Source of the DNA: XYA12-FULL-58-9 sp001798605
GTDB lineage: Bacteria; Myxococcota; XYA12-FULL-58-9
Reading direction: 5' to 3'
DNA: 48,763 bases
Assembly (NCBI GenBank): GCA_036736205.1
Contig: DAINMX010000019.1
Coordinates: 1-48,763 of the forward strand
The notes below the pieces were generated by a model. That model saw only the letters and a program-made list of their open reading frames with translations. It ran no database searches and was not told the DNA's origin. Made by a program: the position numbers and the translations under genes. Of the stretch, positions 8,331 to 15,717 are shown one piece after another (position 1 is the stretch's first letter; each line of letters starts with the position of its first letter).

Positions 8331-10177
8331 CGTACCTCCACCTGTGTGGTGTGCTTGGCACCAGGTGCTTGGTCAGCGCGACGCACGATATGGATCACCT
8401 GCCCTCCGTGAGCCAAGGTGGTGAACAAAGTCTGAGTGAGTTGCTGGCCATTGGCCAGTCGACCGCCGATATCCCCAGAGATCATCGGTGACCGTTGCCG
8501 TTGATCGATGGCGAGGAAAAGGCCACCCCGCAGGGCCAGGTAGGCAATGTCCTGAGCTGCCTGGGGCATGAGGTCCCATTCTGCGACGCCGCCCTGAGCA
8601 GTCTTCAACGCCACCAAACCGTTGCCATACACACTCACGCCGACGAGTTGGTTGCCGCTGAGGGCACGAATGAGCAATGACGCCCGCTCGCTGAGCATCT
8701 TGGCAGCACTTGCGGGGTCAGTGAGGAGCAGATCGAGGGCACCCATCATCCAGCTCGCCCCCATCGGCCCCACCGGCGCTGGCACTTCGATTTGCGCGTT
8801 TTCGGGTTCGGGGTCGGGCTCAAGCTCGGCGATCTGCACACGCAAGTGATCCGCCTCCGCGCGCATGGCCAGGCCATCAATAGGCACTGCGGTCATGGTG
8901 ACGAGGCGCCCGTCGATCGCATCCACCTTTGCCGTAAGCTCAGCGTGTTGCTTTTTGAGATCGGCGAGCAGCGGGTTCTTGAGGGCGGCCTCCTTCTGCT
9001 GCTCTAGGTGGGCAATCCGCTGGCGGACTTTTTGCCGCATGGCGAGTGCCCGCCGCGCTTCGTCGGGATTCTCGATCTGCACCTGCTTGAGTAACCGCTC
9101 GACGTGGCCAATCGCTTCTCCATCGCGACTTACGATCCGCTCACGACGCTTGTCGGAAAGATCGACGCGCAGTTTGGCGTGACCACGCGCTTCCCGTTGA
9201 CTGAGATTCTGAAACAGAACGAACGCCGTGAGACCAAAGGCTGGAATGTCTCCGAGCGCAGCCCAGCGCAGCGCGTCACCGATGAAGGCAGCCCCGACCA
9301 CGGCGACGCCAATGGCTGCGAGGCCAACGCCGAGCCCGAGCCACAAACGCCAATCCCGAAGCAGCGGGTCGACATCGGTGATCCGCTCCGTACGATCGAT
9401 GCCATCCCGTTCCTCCCTCCAACGTTTCAGATCGGCATCACGTCGTGCGACCATCATTTCGTACTCGCCGAGGGTATGCGCAAAGTCATCGGGCAACACA
9501 TCGAGGTAACGGATGCGCGCCGCCTCAGCGTCGGTCTCTTGCAGCTCGGTATCGTCAAAACTCAAGGTCTTGATGCGGTCCTCAATGCCAAAACGCTGTT
9601 TCTGCACACCGTCGAGCTCGAACTCGGCGTCTTCGATCTGTTGTTGCGCGGCGAGCGCACCCTCGATCTCTGCAAGCCTGGTTTTCAAGGCTTCGAGGTC
9701 GATCTCGGGAATTTCCGGCTCGGATGCGACCGAAGGGATCGACGCCTGTGACGGTAGGTTCTCGGGTGTCAACACAAACACTGCATCGAAGATAACTCGG
9801 CCAGGGAGGCCCGCACGCGCACGCAGCGTCTGAGCTATCTCACCGGGGTGGTTGGAAATCTCCGCGAAGGTTTTGCTCTCACGATTGAACTCGAGCAATT
9901 GGCCCGTGCCCACAAGGAAGTCCCGCATGACGCGAAAGGTTGCACCACCGGCGTCCATCACAGTCACGCCGCCACCGATGGTTTTGGCTCCTGGAGCGGC
10001 GAGACCTGCTACGGACGGATCATAACCCGTCGAGCACAATAACTCCTGAAGGCCTTTGATGAGGGTGTTGGGCTCTATGCGCGGAGAAACCAGCGCACCA
10101 TAGCCCGACTGCAGTCGCACCCGCGTCGACCCTGCGAGATCAAGGATTCCCTGCAACGCCAGGTCGAGGATAATCAC
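8327..10177 (-). CDS. Membrane coiled-coil protein resembling a degenerate YhaN/SMC-type ATPase
   Basis: 616 residues, GTG start 12 nt after rplS. The N-terminal part (LDLALQGILDLAGSTRVRLQ...) has the beta-rich opening of AAA/SMC-like proteins but no GxxxxGK[ST] Walker A. Coiled coil with many Glu, Arg and Gln follows (about 160-265 and 330-440), split by two hydrophobic helices (about 270-325, WLGLGVGLAAIGVAVVGAAF and a second). The C-terminus has AQDIAYLALRGGLFLAID and LFTTLAHGGQVIHIVRR, which match in position the signature region and final strand of YhaN-type ATPases; an acidic Walker B is not evident. I infer a membrane-inserted pseudo-ATPase. It sits inside a translation-related run (rplS, yraN, rsmI) with a 3-nt overlap onto yraN. 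Confidence 0.8.
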   Translation of the reverse strand: MIILDLALQGILDLAGSTRVRLQSGYGALVSPRIEPNTLIKGLQELLCSTGYDPSVAGLAAPGAKTIGGGVTVMDAGGATFRVMRDFLVGTGQLLEFNRESKTFAEISNHPGEIAQTLRARAGLPGRVIFDAVFVLTPENLPSQASIPSVASEPEIPEIDLEALKTRLAEIEGALAAQQQIEDAEFELDGVQKQRFGIEDRIKTLSFDDTELQETDAEAARIRYLDVLPDDFAHTLGEYEMMVARRDADLKRWREERDGIDRTERITDVDPLLRDWRLWLGLGVGLAAIGVAVVGAAFIGDALRWAALGDIPAFGLTAFVLFQNLSQREARGHAKLRVDLSDKRRERIVSRDGEAIGHVERLLKQVQIENPDEARRALAMRQKVRQRIAHLEQQKEAALKNPLLADLKKQHAELTAKVDAIDGRLVTMTAVPIDGLAMRAEADHLRVQIAELEPDPEPENAQIEVPAPVGPMGASWMMGALDLLLTDPASAAKMLSERASLLIRALSGNQLVGVSVYGNGLVALKTAQGGVAEWDLMPQAAQDIAYLALRGGLFLAIDQRQRSPMISGDIGGRLANGQQLTQTLFTTLAHGGQVIHIVRRADQAPGAKHTTQVEVR

Positions 10178-10189
10178 GGCGCGGTTTCG

Positions 10190-10612
10190 TTACGCCTCAG
10201 CGTTCTCAGCAGGTTGCTCAACGACTGCAGCAGCCATGGACAACTCTTCGACCAAACCACCACGATCGCCGAGATCCCGCGCTTGCAGACGAGCCTTCTT
10301 GCCAGAGCGCTGGCGCAGATAATAGAGCTTGGCGCGACGCACACGGCCCGAGGAGACCACCTCGATCTTGTCGATGCTCGGTGATTGCATTGGGAACACG
10401 CGCTCGACACCCACGCCGTACGAGATCTTGCGGACGGTGAACGACTCACGCGAAGCGGTCCCACGCATGGCGATGACAACACCTTCAAATACCTGAATGC
10501 GTTCTTTGTCACCCTCGACGATGCGTACGTGCACGCGAACTGAATCGCCAGTCCGGAACTTTGGCTCCCGCCGACGTTGTTGCTTCTCGATATTTTCTGT
10601 TGTCAAACCCAT
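10190..10612 (-). CDS. rplS: 50S ribosomal protein L19
   Basis: 140 residues. Clear L19: KFRTGDSVRVHVRIVEGDKER, then IQVFEGVVIAMRG, SFTVRKISYGVGVERVFP and RVRRAKLYYLRQRSGKKARL. Start ATG at 10612, preceded by a GGGAGAG site; an in-frame extension to 10714 is not supported by the family. The C-terminal tail of about 25 residues (RDLGDRGGLVEELSMAAAVVEQPAENAEA) is longer than in E. coli. The usual upstream partners rpsP, rimM and trmD are not here. Instead a probable gene remnant and the MBOAT cassette begin upstream. Confidence 0.97.
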   Translation of the reverse strand: MGLTTENIEKQQRRREPKFRTGDSVRVHVRIVEGDKERIQVFEGVVIAMRGTASRESFTVRKISYGVGVERVFPMQSPSIDKIEVVSSGRVRRAKLYYLRQRSGKKARLQARDLGDRGGLVEELSMAAAVVEQPAENAEA

Positions 10613-10718
10613 GGAACTCTCCCGCCGGGCTGAATCCGCCGCTTTGAGGGAGCGGACAACTACCACAATCGCGATGAGGGTTGCAAGGGAAGATGCACAA
10701 CATAAACAAAGCAATCGG

Positions 10719-10856
10719 TCAGTTGCCCATCGGGCCGGAATAGAGCTTCAGGGGGTCAAGAGCCGGATCGGCAGCGATCCGGTCGAGCGCGGCCTTGAAC
10801 CGCGAAGCGTAGTCCTCAGGATACCGTTTCTTCAGAGTGAACAGGACCGTGGTCAT
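10719..10856 (-). pseudogene. Short reading frame, possible remnant of a lost gene
   Basis: A 45-residue frame, MTTVLFTLKKRYPEDYASRF followed by KAALDRIAADPALDPLKL and a short tail, with residue composition and helix pattern typical of a real protein C-terminus. The frame stays open 13 codons upstream of the ATG before a TGA. I see no ribosome-binding site and do not recognise it. It could be the tail of a gene cut when the neighbouring cassette arrived, or a small gene. Confidence 0.3.
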
Positions 10857-10867
10857 GACACCGCTTG

Positions 10868-10887
10868 GTCCAACAACAATGTTGGAC
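10868..10887. repeat. Perfect hairpin, 8-bp arms
   Basis: GTCCAACA-ACAA-TGTTGGAC. No T-run follows on either strand, so an operator or remnant end is more likely than a terminator. It lies about 100 bp before the MBOAT start. Confidence 0.5.
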
Positions 10888-10936
10888 TGTCCAAATCATT
10901 CTGATACAACCCATTTCGATCCAAATTCATATAGCT

Positions 10937-10964
10937 CATAATATCCTGGAACCGTTACAACGGT
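10937..10964 (+). promoter_or_regulatory. Possible promoter -10 and operator-like inverted repeat before the MBOAT gene
   Basis: CATAAT at 10937-10942 (5 of 6 to TATAAT) lies in an A+T-rich stretch; no good -35 is seen. The inverted repeat ACCGTT-AC-AACGGT (10951-10964) begins 8 nt after it, where a start site would fall, and ends 20 nt before the ATG. A repressor site is possible; evidence is pattern only. Confidence 0.3.
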
Positions 10965-10984
10965 GGCAGAGGATTGGGTCTGAG

Positions 10985-12430
10985 ATGGTTTTCAATTCGG
11001 CCTTGTTCGTTCTTTTCTTCCTGGTAGTGCTGTGTCTCTACTCCCTGCCCATTGCCTGGCGCAGCAAGAAATTCATTCTTTTGTTGGCGAGTTATCTCTT
11101 CTACGCCGCATGGAACGCCCCGTTTGTTGTCCTTCTCTGGTTTTCGACGCTTGTTGATTGGATCGTGGCGAAACGCATTCATGCTACAGAAGAGAAACGG
11201 ACCCGCCGCGGGCTACTCCTTTGCAGCCTCTGCGTTAATCTCGGACTTCTATGCGTTTTCAAATATGGAGACTTTTTGCTCGCCAATTTTGCGGGGCTTC
11301 TCCACCTGATGGGATTTGCCTACCAACCACTCGAGCTCGGTCTGATTCTCCCGCTGGGAATCTCGTTTTACACCTTCCAAACACTCTCGTACACAATTGA
11401 TGTCTACCGTGGAAACAGGAAGCCCGGAGATAGCTTTCTCGACTATTCGCTGTATGTTACGTTTTTCCCGCAGCTGGTGGCCGGGCCTATCGTTCGGGCA
11501 AAAGAGTTCATTGATCAATGCATCGAGCCCAAACGGGCAAATGTACACCAGTTGTCTTGGGGTATCTTCTTGCTCACACTCGGCCTTTTCCAGAAAGCAG
11601 TCTTGGCCGATGTCCTCTTGGCGCCGACAGCAGAAGCCGCTTTTCATGTTGACGTGGCGGGACAGCTCGAGTGTTTCAGCGCCTGGGTGGCAACCATGGC
11701 TTTCACATCACAGGTATTTTTTGATTTTTCGGGATATTCGACCTGCGCCATTGGCGCTGCATTGTGTTTTGGATTTCGCCTGCCAAACAACTTCAATCAC
11801 CCGTATGCCTCAATTGGCTTCACCGATTTTTGGAATCGATGGCACATTTCTCTGAGCAGTTGGATTCGTGATTACGTGTTCGTGTCCTTGGGAGGCTACC
11901 GTACCTCTCTCGCCCGTTCGCGGTGGGGAACCCTTCGGTTGTTCTGGATTGTGCTGTTCACCATGTTTCTGGGTGGCTTGTGGCATGGGGCAGCGTGGAC
12001 AATGGTTGCTTGGGGTGTTCTGCACGGATTGTATTTGGTGGTCGAAGCGGGCTGCCGCAAGATTGGCGGAAATATTTCCATTTTCAAAACGACACCGAGT
12101 TTGGTTCTACTCGGTGCGGGAACCTTTGCTCTCGTTCTCATCGCCAATGTCTTTTTCCGGTCGCCGAGTCTCGCAGTGGCTTGGAGTCATTTGCAGTCCA
12201 TGTTTGGTGGCCACCCGAAAGGGGCATTGCTCGACTCCGTCGATGTGATGCTGACGACATCCTTAACCGGGTTGCTCATTGTCTCGCACATTTGGCTGCG
12301 GCGGCGTCCGTTCAACCTAACGTTTGACAGGATGCCCATCCCGGTGGTGTCGGCAATCTGGGCTTTGATGCTGACGATGGTTGCCATCGTGGGAGGACCC
12401 TCCAATGCATTCATCTACTTCCAGTTCTAA
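10985..12430 (+). CDS. MBOAT-family membrane O-acyltransferase (AlgI/DltB-like)
   Basis: 481 residues from the ATG at 10985, with about ten hydrophobic segments: an inner-membrane protein. MBOAT signatures: FDFSGYS (247-253), FWNRWHISLSSWIRDY (282-297), GLWHGAAWTMVAWGVLHG (331-348). His334 aligns with the invariant active-site His of AlgI and DltB. ILPLGISFYTFQTLSYTIDVYRG and FFPQLVAGPIVRA are also typical. These enzymes move an acyl group from a carrier thioester or lipid across the membrane to a polysaccharide, teichoic acid or lipid. The next gene overlaps by 26 nt and is an SGNH-like partner, as in alginate acetylation and D-alanylation loci. G+C is visibly below the window norm (25 G+C in 60 bases at 11221-11280). 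Confidence 0.95.
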   Translation: MVFNSALFVLFFLVVLCLYSLPIAWRSKKFILLLASYLFYAAWNAPFVVLLWFSTLVDWIVAKRIHATEEKRTRRGLLLCSLCVNLGLLCVFKYGDFLLANFAGLLHLMGFAYQPLELGLILPLGISFYTFQTLSYTIDVYRGNRKPGDSFLDYSLYVTFFPQLVAGPIVRAKEFIDQCIEPKRANVHQLSWGIFLLTLGLFQKAVLADVLLAPTAEAAFHVDVAGQLECFSAWVATMAFTSQVFFDFSGYSTCAIGAALCFGFRLPNNFNHPYASIGFTDFWNRWHISLSSWIRDYVFVSLGGYRTSLARSRWGTLRLFWIVLFTMFLGGLWHGAAWTMVAWGVLHGLYLVVEAGCRKIGGNISIFKTTPSLVLLGAGTFALVLIANVFFRSPSLAVAWSHLQSMFGGHPKGALLDSVDVMLTTSLTGLLIVSHIWLRRRPFNLTFDRMPIPVVSAIWALMLTMVAIVGGPSNAFIYFQF

Positions 12431-13709
12431 CTCCCAACGTCACATGCGCAAATGGCGACGACTCGTCGATCCCCCGCGCACTTCTGGCAGCAGAGTCCTC
12501 GTGTACACCGGCCTGCTGTTCTGCTTCTTGTTCGCAGTCTGGGAGGTCGGAGTTCGCTTGGTTGTTGCACCAGGCATCCCCGGAGGCGCGATCCGCGAGC
12601 CGCGCACAGAGCAGGACGGGTGGATATGGTCACGCGAGGGTGTCGCCCATGCTGGCAATAACGACTGGGTGATCATCGGTGACTCCGTGTCGATGGCAGC
12701 AATTGTCCCGGAACGCTTGCGTGAGGTTGTTGGCGCAAACTCTGTGACCCAATTGGGGATTCCTGCCACTTCGCCGCTTCCCATTTTGCACGACTTAGCA
12801 GAAGAGAAGGAATTCGCTGGCGTGGTTGTTCTGGGCGTGACGCCACAATACGTTTGCCGTGACACTTCTGAGAAATCTCGGGAGTGGGTTGCGCAGTACC
12901 AACAGAGATTCAGCTTTGGGCATATTCAGAAGACGGTTGAATCACTCATTCAACACGTCATTCGTCTCCCATTCATAGGGCTTTCCCAGCGCCTCTCCTT
13001 GTATCAGCAATTCGGGAGATTTGTGGTTTTGCCGCGACTCGAGGCACAGGCGAAGGTCTTGGCGGCAAAGGCAGCAGCGGCGGAACGGCTTTCAGTGGCC
13101 GACCGTGAATCCGACATATTTGGCGGTTCGGACCACGAGGAGGAAGAAGTTGCGGTGCCCCTAGAAGAGAATAGCGTGATTCGGATTGGCGCTTTTGAGG
13201 ACTGGGCAGCGCAAATGGGCTTTTGGCTCTCTTCATTTTGGCTTCCCAACAGAAGGTTGATTGTGACTACCGAGTATTCCCATTTGTCAGCGGTACTAGC
13301 AACCGCTCGCGGTGAGTACGCCGCTCGTGACAACAAGAGGCACCCCATTGGATGGGGACTGGATGCCCGCCGCATAGTGTCCGAGATTGTCTCTGGCTTG
13401 AGTGCCTCTGCCAAGACCATAAGAGAGAGGGGAGGCTCAGTGATCCTCGTCAGAATGCCCGAAAGTCCGGCATTTAATGAAACGGCTGAGTCGTTCTTCC
13501 CGCAAGAAGAATGTTGGGACCGGCTGCTCAAAGAAGGGGATGTACCGGGCGTCCATTATCAAGACCATCCTGACATGCTCGGATTCTTCTATCCGGATGG
13601 CACACACGTCGCTGGATTCCATGCCGTCACACTAACTGAAGCGATCGGCAAGCACTTGCTGGATGTGCGGTCGGCCGAGCAAACGTCCCGCCGCAGCCAG
13701 GGGTGGTAG
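12405..13709 (+). CDS. Membrane-anchored SGNH-hydrolase-like protein (DltD/AlgJ-like partner)
   Basis: 434 residues from the ATG at 12405, which has GGAGG about 8 nt upstream, inside the MBOAT gene. One membrane helix (about 31-55) anchors a periplasmic domain. Candidate catalytic residues: IGDSVSMAA (91-99, Ser94) and, near the end, PDGTHVAG with Asp398 and His401, the Ser...Asp-x-x-His layout of SGNH enzymes. The middle is weakly conserved, with a Glu-rich loop (HEEEEVAVPLEE). SGNH partners of MBOAT enzymes complete acyl transfer in the periplasm or proofread it. The tight overlap implies co-expression. A DltD-like role is inferred from position and motif, not from overall similarity. Confidence 0.85.
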   Translation: MHSSTSSSNSQRHMRKWRRLVDPPRTSGSRVLVYTGLLFCFLFAVWEVGVRLVVAPGIPGGAIREPRTEQDGWIWSREGVAHAGNNDWVIIGDSVSMAAIVPERLREVVGANSVTQLGIPATSPLPILHDLAEEKEFAGVVVLGVTPQYVCRDTSEKSREWVAQYQQRFSFGHIQKTVESLIQHVIRLPFIGLSQRLSLYQQFGRFVVLPRLEAQAKVLAAKAAAAERLSVADRESDIFGGSDHEEEEVAVPLEENSVIRIGAFEDWAAQMGFWLSSFWLPNRRLIVTTEYSHLSAVLATARGEYAARDNKRHPIGWGLDARRIVSEIVSGLSASAKTIRERGGSVILVRMPESPAFNETAESFFPQEECWDRLLKEGDVPGVHYQDHPDMLGFFYPDGTHVAGFHAVTLTEAIGKHLLDVRSAEQTSRRSQGW

Positions 13710-13752
13710 TTTGCTCCGGTGGCTACTATGTTGTGTGCTTGACTGATGAATG

Positions 13753-13778
13753 AATCCATGTGATTCCCTTAATGGATT
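13753..13778. repeat. Inverted repeat between the SGNH and ligase genes
   Basis: AATCCAT (13753-13759) and ATGGATT (13772-13778), 12-base loop. No T-run follows. The 153-bp spacer may carry a promoter for the ligase-carrier-decarboxylase trio; none is convincing. Confidence 0.3.
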
Positions 13779-13862
13779 GATCTTCTGAGATTGCGGCCCG
13801 GAAGGGGCATGTTGGTTTCTGAGTTTTGCTGACGCGGTTTGCACCGATCAAGGGGGTTTCTT

Positions 13863-15398
13863 GTGGATACGCCTTTCACCGTTCCAGACCTTCTCAGGCT
13901 CACTGTCCAACGCTGTCCCGATAAGGTCGCCTTGTATCAGGGAAAAAATACCCTCACCTACAAAGATCTGGACACCCTCTCCAACGCAGTCGCTATGCGC
14001 CTACTCGCCGGTGGCTTGGTCAAAGGTGATCGAGTAGTCATCCTCCTGCGCAAGTCCATTGAAATGGTGGTCGCCATCTGGGGTGTGGCCAAGGCTGGTG
14101 GAGTATTCGTCATCGTCGATACCAAACTGACGCTCAAACAGGTTGCCTATCGGCTACACCATTGTGCTCCCAAAGTCGTCATCGGCGACAAGCATAGCCG
14201 CCGTTTGCTCGGTGAAACGCATGAACTCACCTACCTGGATGCCGGAGATTTCGCGACCCTGGATACTGCAAACGGCAAGGTGCCTCCGTCGGCCGCCCCC
14301 ATAGGCAAAGATGTAGTTGCGATTCTCTATACTTCGGGTTCGACAGGACTTCCCAAGGGGGTCACCCTAAGTCATGAGAACTTGGTCACGGGCGCCCGTA
14401 TAGTGGCCCGTTACCTCGACATCGTCCATGAAGATGTCGTCCTTTCCATCCTTCCATTTCACTTCGATTACGGCCTCAATCAACTTCTGACGACCATCAT
14501 GGTGGGAGCCGAGATTGTCCTGCAGAACTCCACCCATCCAGGAGACATATGCAGAAACCTCAAATCCCACGATGTCACGGGATTGGCGGGGGTGCCCACA
14601 TTGTGGGTGCAATTGCTGAGCAAGCTATCGCCGTTCGCAACCATGGATTTTCCGAAATTGCGGTACATCACCAACTCCGGAGGCTCAGTCCCTGAGCGCC
14701 ACGTCACGGAACTGCAACGGTTACTGCCGGCGACCAGCATCTACCTCATGTATGGGTTGACGGAGGCGTTTCGTTCGACCTTTTTGCCCCCAGATGAGCT
14801 GCCATCGCGACCCACATCGATGGGCAAGGCTATTCCCAATGTGGAGATCTTGGTAGTGGACGAAAAGGGACAGGAGTGTCGTGCCGGAGAGGTCGGGGAG
14901 CTGGTACATCGGGGCGGCGTCATCTTCCAAGGATATTGGAATGACGTGGAGGCAACCAACCGAGTGTTGAAACCTTCGCCGAGACAGCTAGACGCCGTGG
15001 TCTGCCCCGAACTGGCTGTTTGGTCAGGCGATTTGGTCAAAAGAGACGATGACGGTTTTCTCTATTTCGTTGGCCGGCGGGACAAATTGATCAAAAGCGC
15101 CGGCAACCGCATCAGCCCGCAGGAGGTAGAGGCGGCCCTCATGAAGGTGCAAGGTATCAACGAGGCCGTGGTGTTCGGCGTCCCACACGAGGAGTTGGGA
15201 CAATCCATCACCGCCGTGGTCGCAGTCGACCAAGGTTTCACCCTCGACCAAGGGACCGTTGAGACAGCATTGCAGGCGGAGATTGCCCGCTACATGATCC
15301 CCCACAAATTCGTTGCCCTAACAGTGCTGCCGCGCGGATCAACCGGTAAGGTTGACAGGGCAAGGATTGAAAAAGAGTTTGGTTCCGACAAGAACTGA
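13863..15398 (+). CDS. AMP-forming acyl/aminoacyl ligase (adenylating enzyme, DltA-like role)
   Basis: 511 residues. Start GTG at 13863, six bases after AGGGGG. Adenylate-forming family: P-loop YTSGSTGLPKG (156-166), YGLTEAF (297-303), SGDLVKRDDDGFLYFVGRRD and STGKVDR near the end with the catalytic Lys496. Such enzymes activate a carboxylate with ATP and load it on a phosphopantetheine thiol. The carrier gene follows within 60 nt and a PLP decarboxylase after it. This trio recalls the ligase, carrier and decarboxylase families annotated beside exosortase A, and DltA-DltC; no exosortase is visible in the window. The substrate (an amino acid is my inference) cannot be read from the sequence. 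Confidence 0.93.
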   Translation: MDTPFTVPDLLRLTVQRCPDKVALYQGKNTLTYKDLDTLSNAVAMRLLAGGLVKGDRVVILLRKSIEMVVAIWGVAKAGGVFVIVDTKLTLKQVAYRLHHCAPKVVIGDKHSRRLLGETHELTYLDAGDFATLDTANGKVPPSAAPIGKDVVAILYTSGSTGLPKGVTLSHENLVTGARIVARYLDIVHEDVVLSILPFHFDYGLNQLLTTIMVGAEIVLQNSTHPGDICRNLKSHDVTGLAGVPTLWVQLLSKLSPFATMDFPKLRYITNSGGSVPERHVTELQRLLPATSIYLMYGLTEAFRSTFLPPDELPSRPTSMGKAIPNVEILVVDEKGQECRAGEVGELVHRGGVIFQGYWNDVEATNRVLKPSPRQLDAVVCPELAVWSGDLVKRDDDGFLYFVGRRDKLIKSAGNRISPQEVEAALMKVQGINEAVVFGVPHEELGQSITAVVAVDQGFTLDQGTVETALQAEIARYMIPHKFVALTVLPRGSTGKVDRARIEKEFGSDKN

Positions 15399-15438
15399 CT
15401 GACTTGAAAACGACAAGATCCATCAGGAAGGTACTGTC

Positions 15439-15717
15439 ATGGCCGATGAAGCGACGAGGAACAAAGTACTGGAGTGGATTATCAAGAACGCGGTCGAATG
15501 GGATGACGACATTGAGGACTCAGAAAACCTGTTTGAGTCCGGTGTGCTCGACTCCTTTGACGTCCCGAAGTTCTTGGTCTTTCTCGAGGATGAGTTTCAC
15601 GTCACTTTCGAGGACAAGCACTTGGTCGACGACCGCATGACCTCGATAGGTGGACTCACGGCCATTATTGGTGAGTTGCTTGCCGAAAACCTCAAAGGGC
15701 AAGCTCCGGCACAATGA
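15439..15717 (+). CDS. Acyl/aminoacyl carrier protein (DltC-like)
   Basis: 92 residues, acidic, four-helix carrier pattern. ENLFESGVLDSFDVPKFLVF (30-49) contains Ser39 in the LDS motif, the site for 4'-phosphopantetheine; DltC has LLDSM at the same place, while fatty-acid ACPs usually have DSLD. An AGGAAGG site lies 9 nt before the ATG. The stop overlaps the start of the decarboxylase gene (ATGA), so the two should be made in a fixed ratio. It presumably holds the substrate that the ligase loads and the decarboxylase modifies. Confidence 0.93.
   Translation: MADEATRNKVLEWIIKNAVEWDDDIEDSENLFESGVLDSFDVPKFLVFLEDEFHVTFEDKHLVDDRMTSIGGLTAIIGELLAENLKGQAPAQ

Larger units (their letters stand above)
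10613..10984. other. Intergenic region between rplS and the MBOAT gene
   Basis: 372 bp between divergent genes. It holds a possible gene remnant on the minus strand (10719-10856), a perfect hairpin (10868-10887), an A+T-rich stretch (about 10888-10945) suited to promoters, and a second inverted repeat (10951-10964). rplS must be expressed from within this region. Confidence 0.7.
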
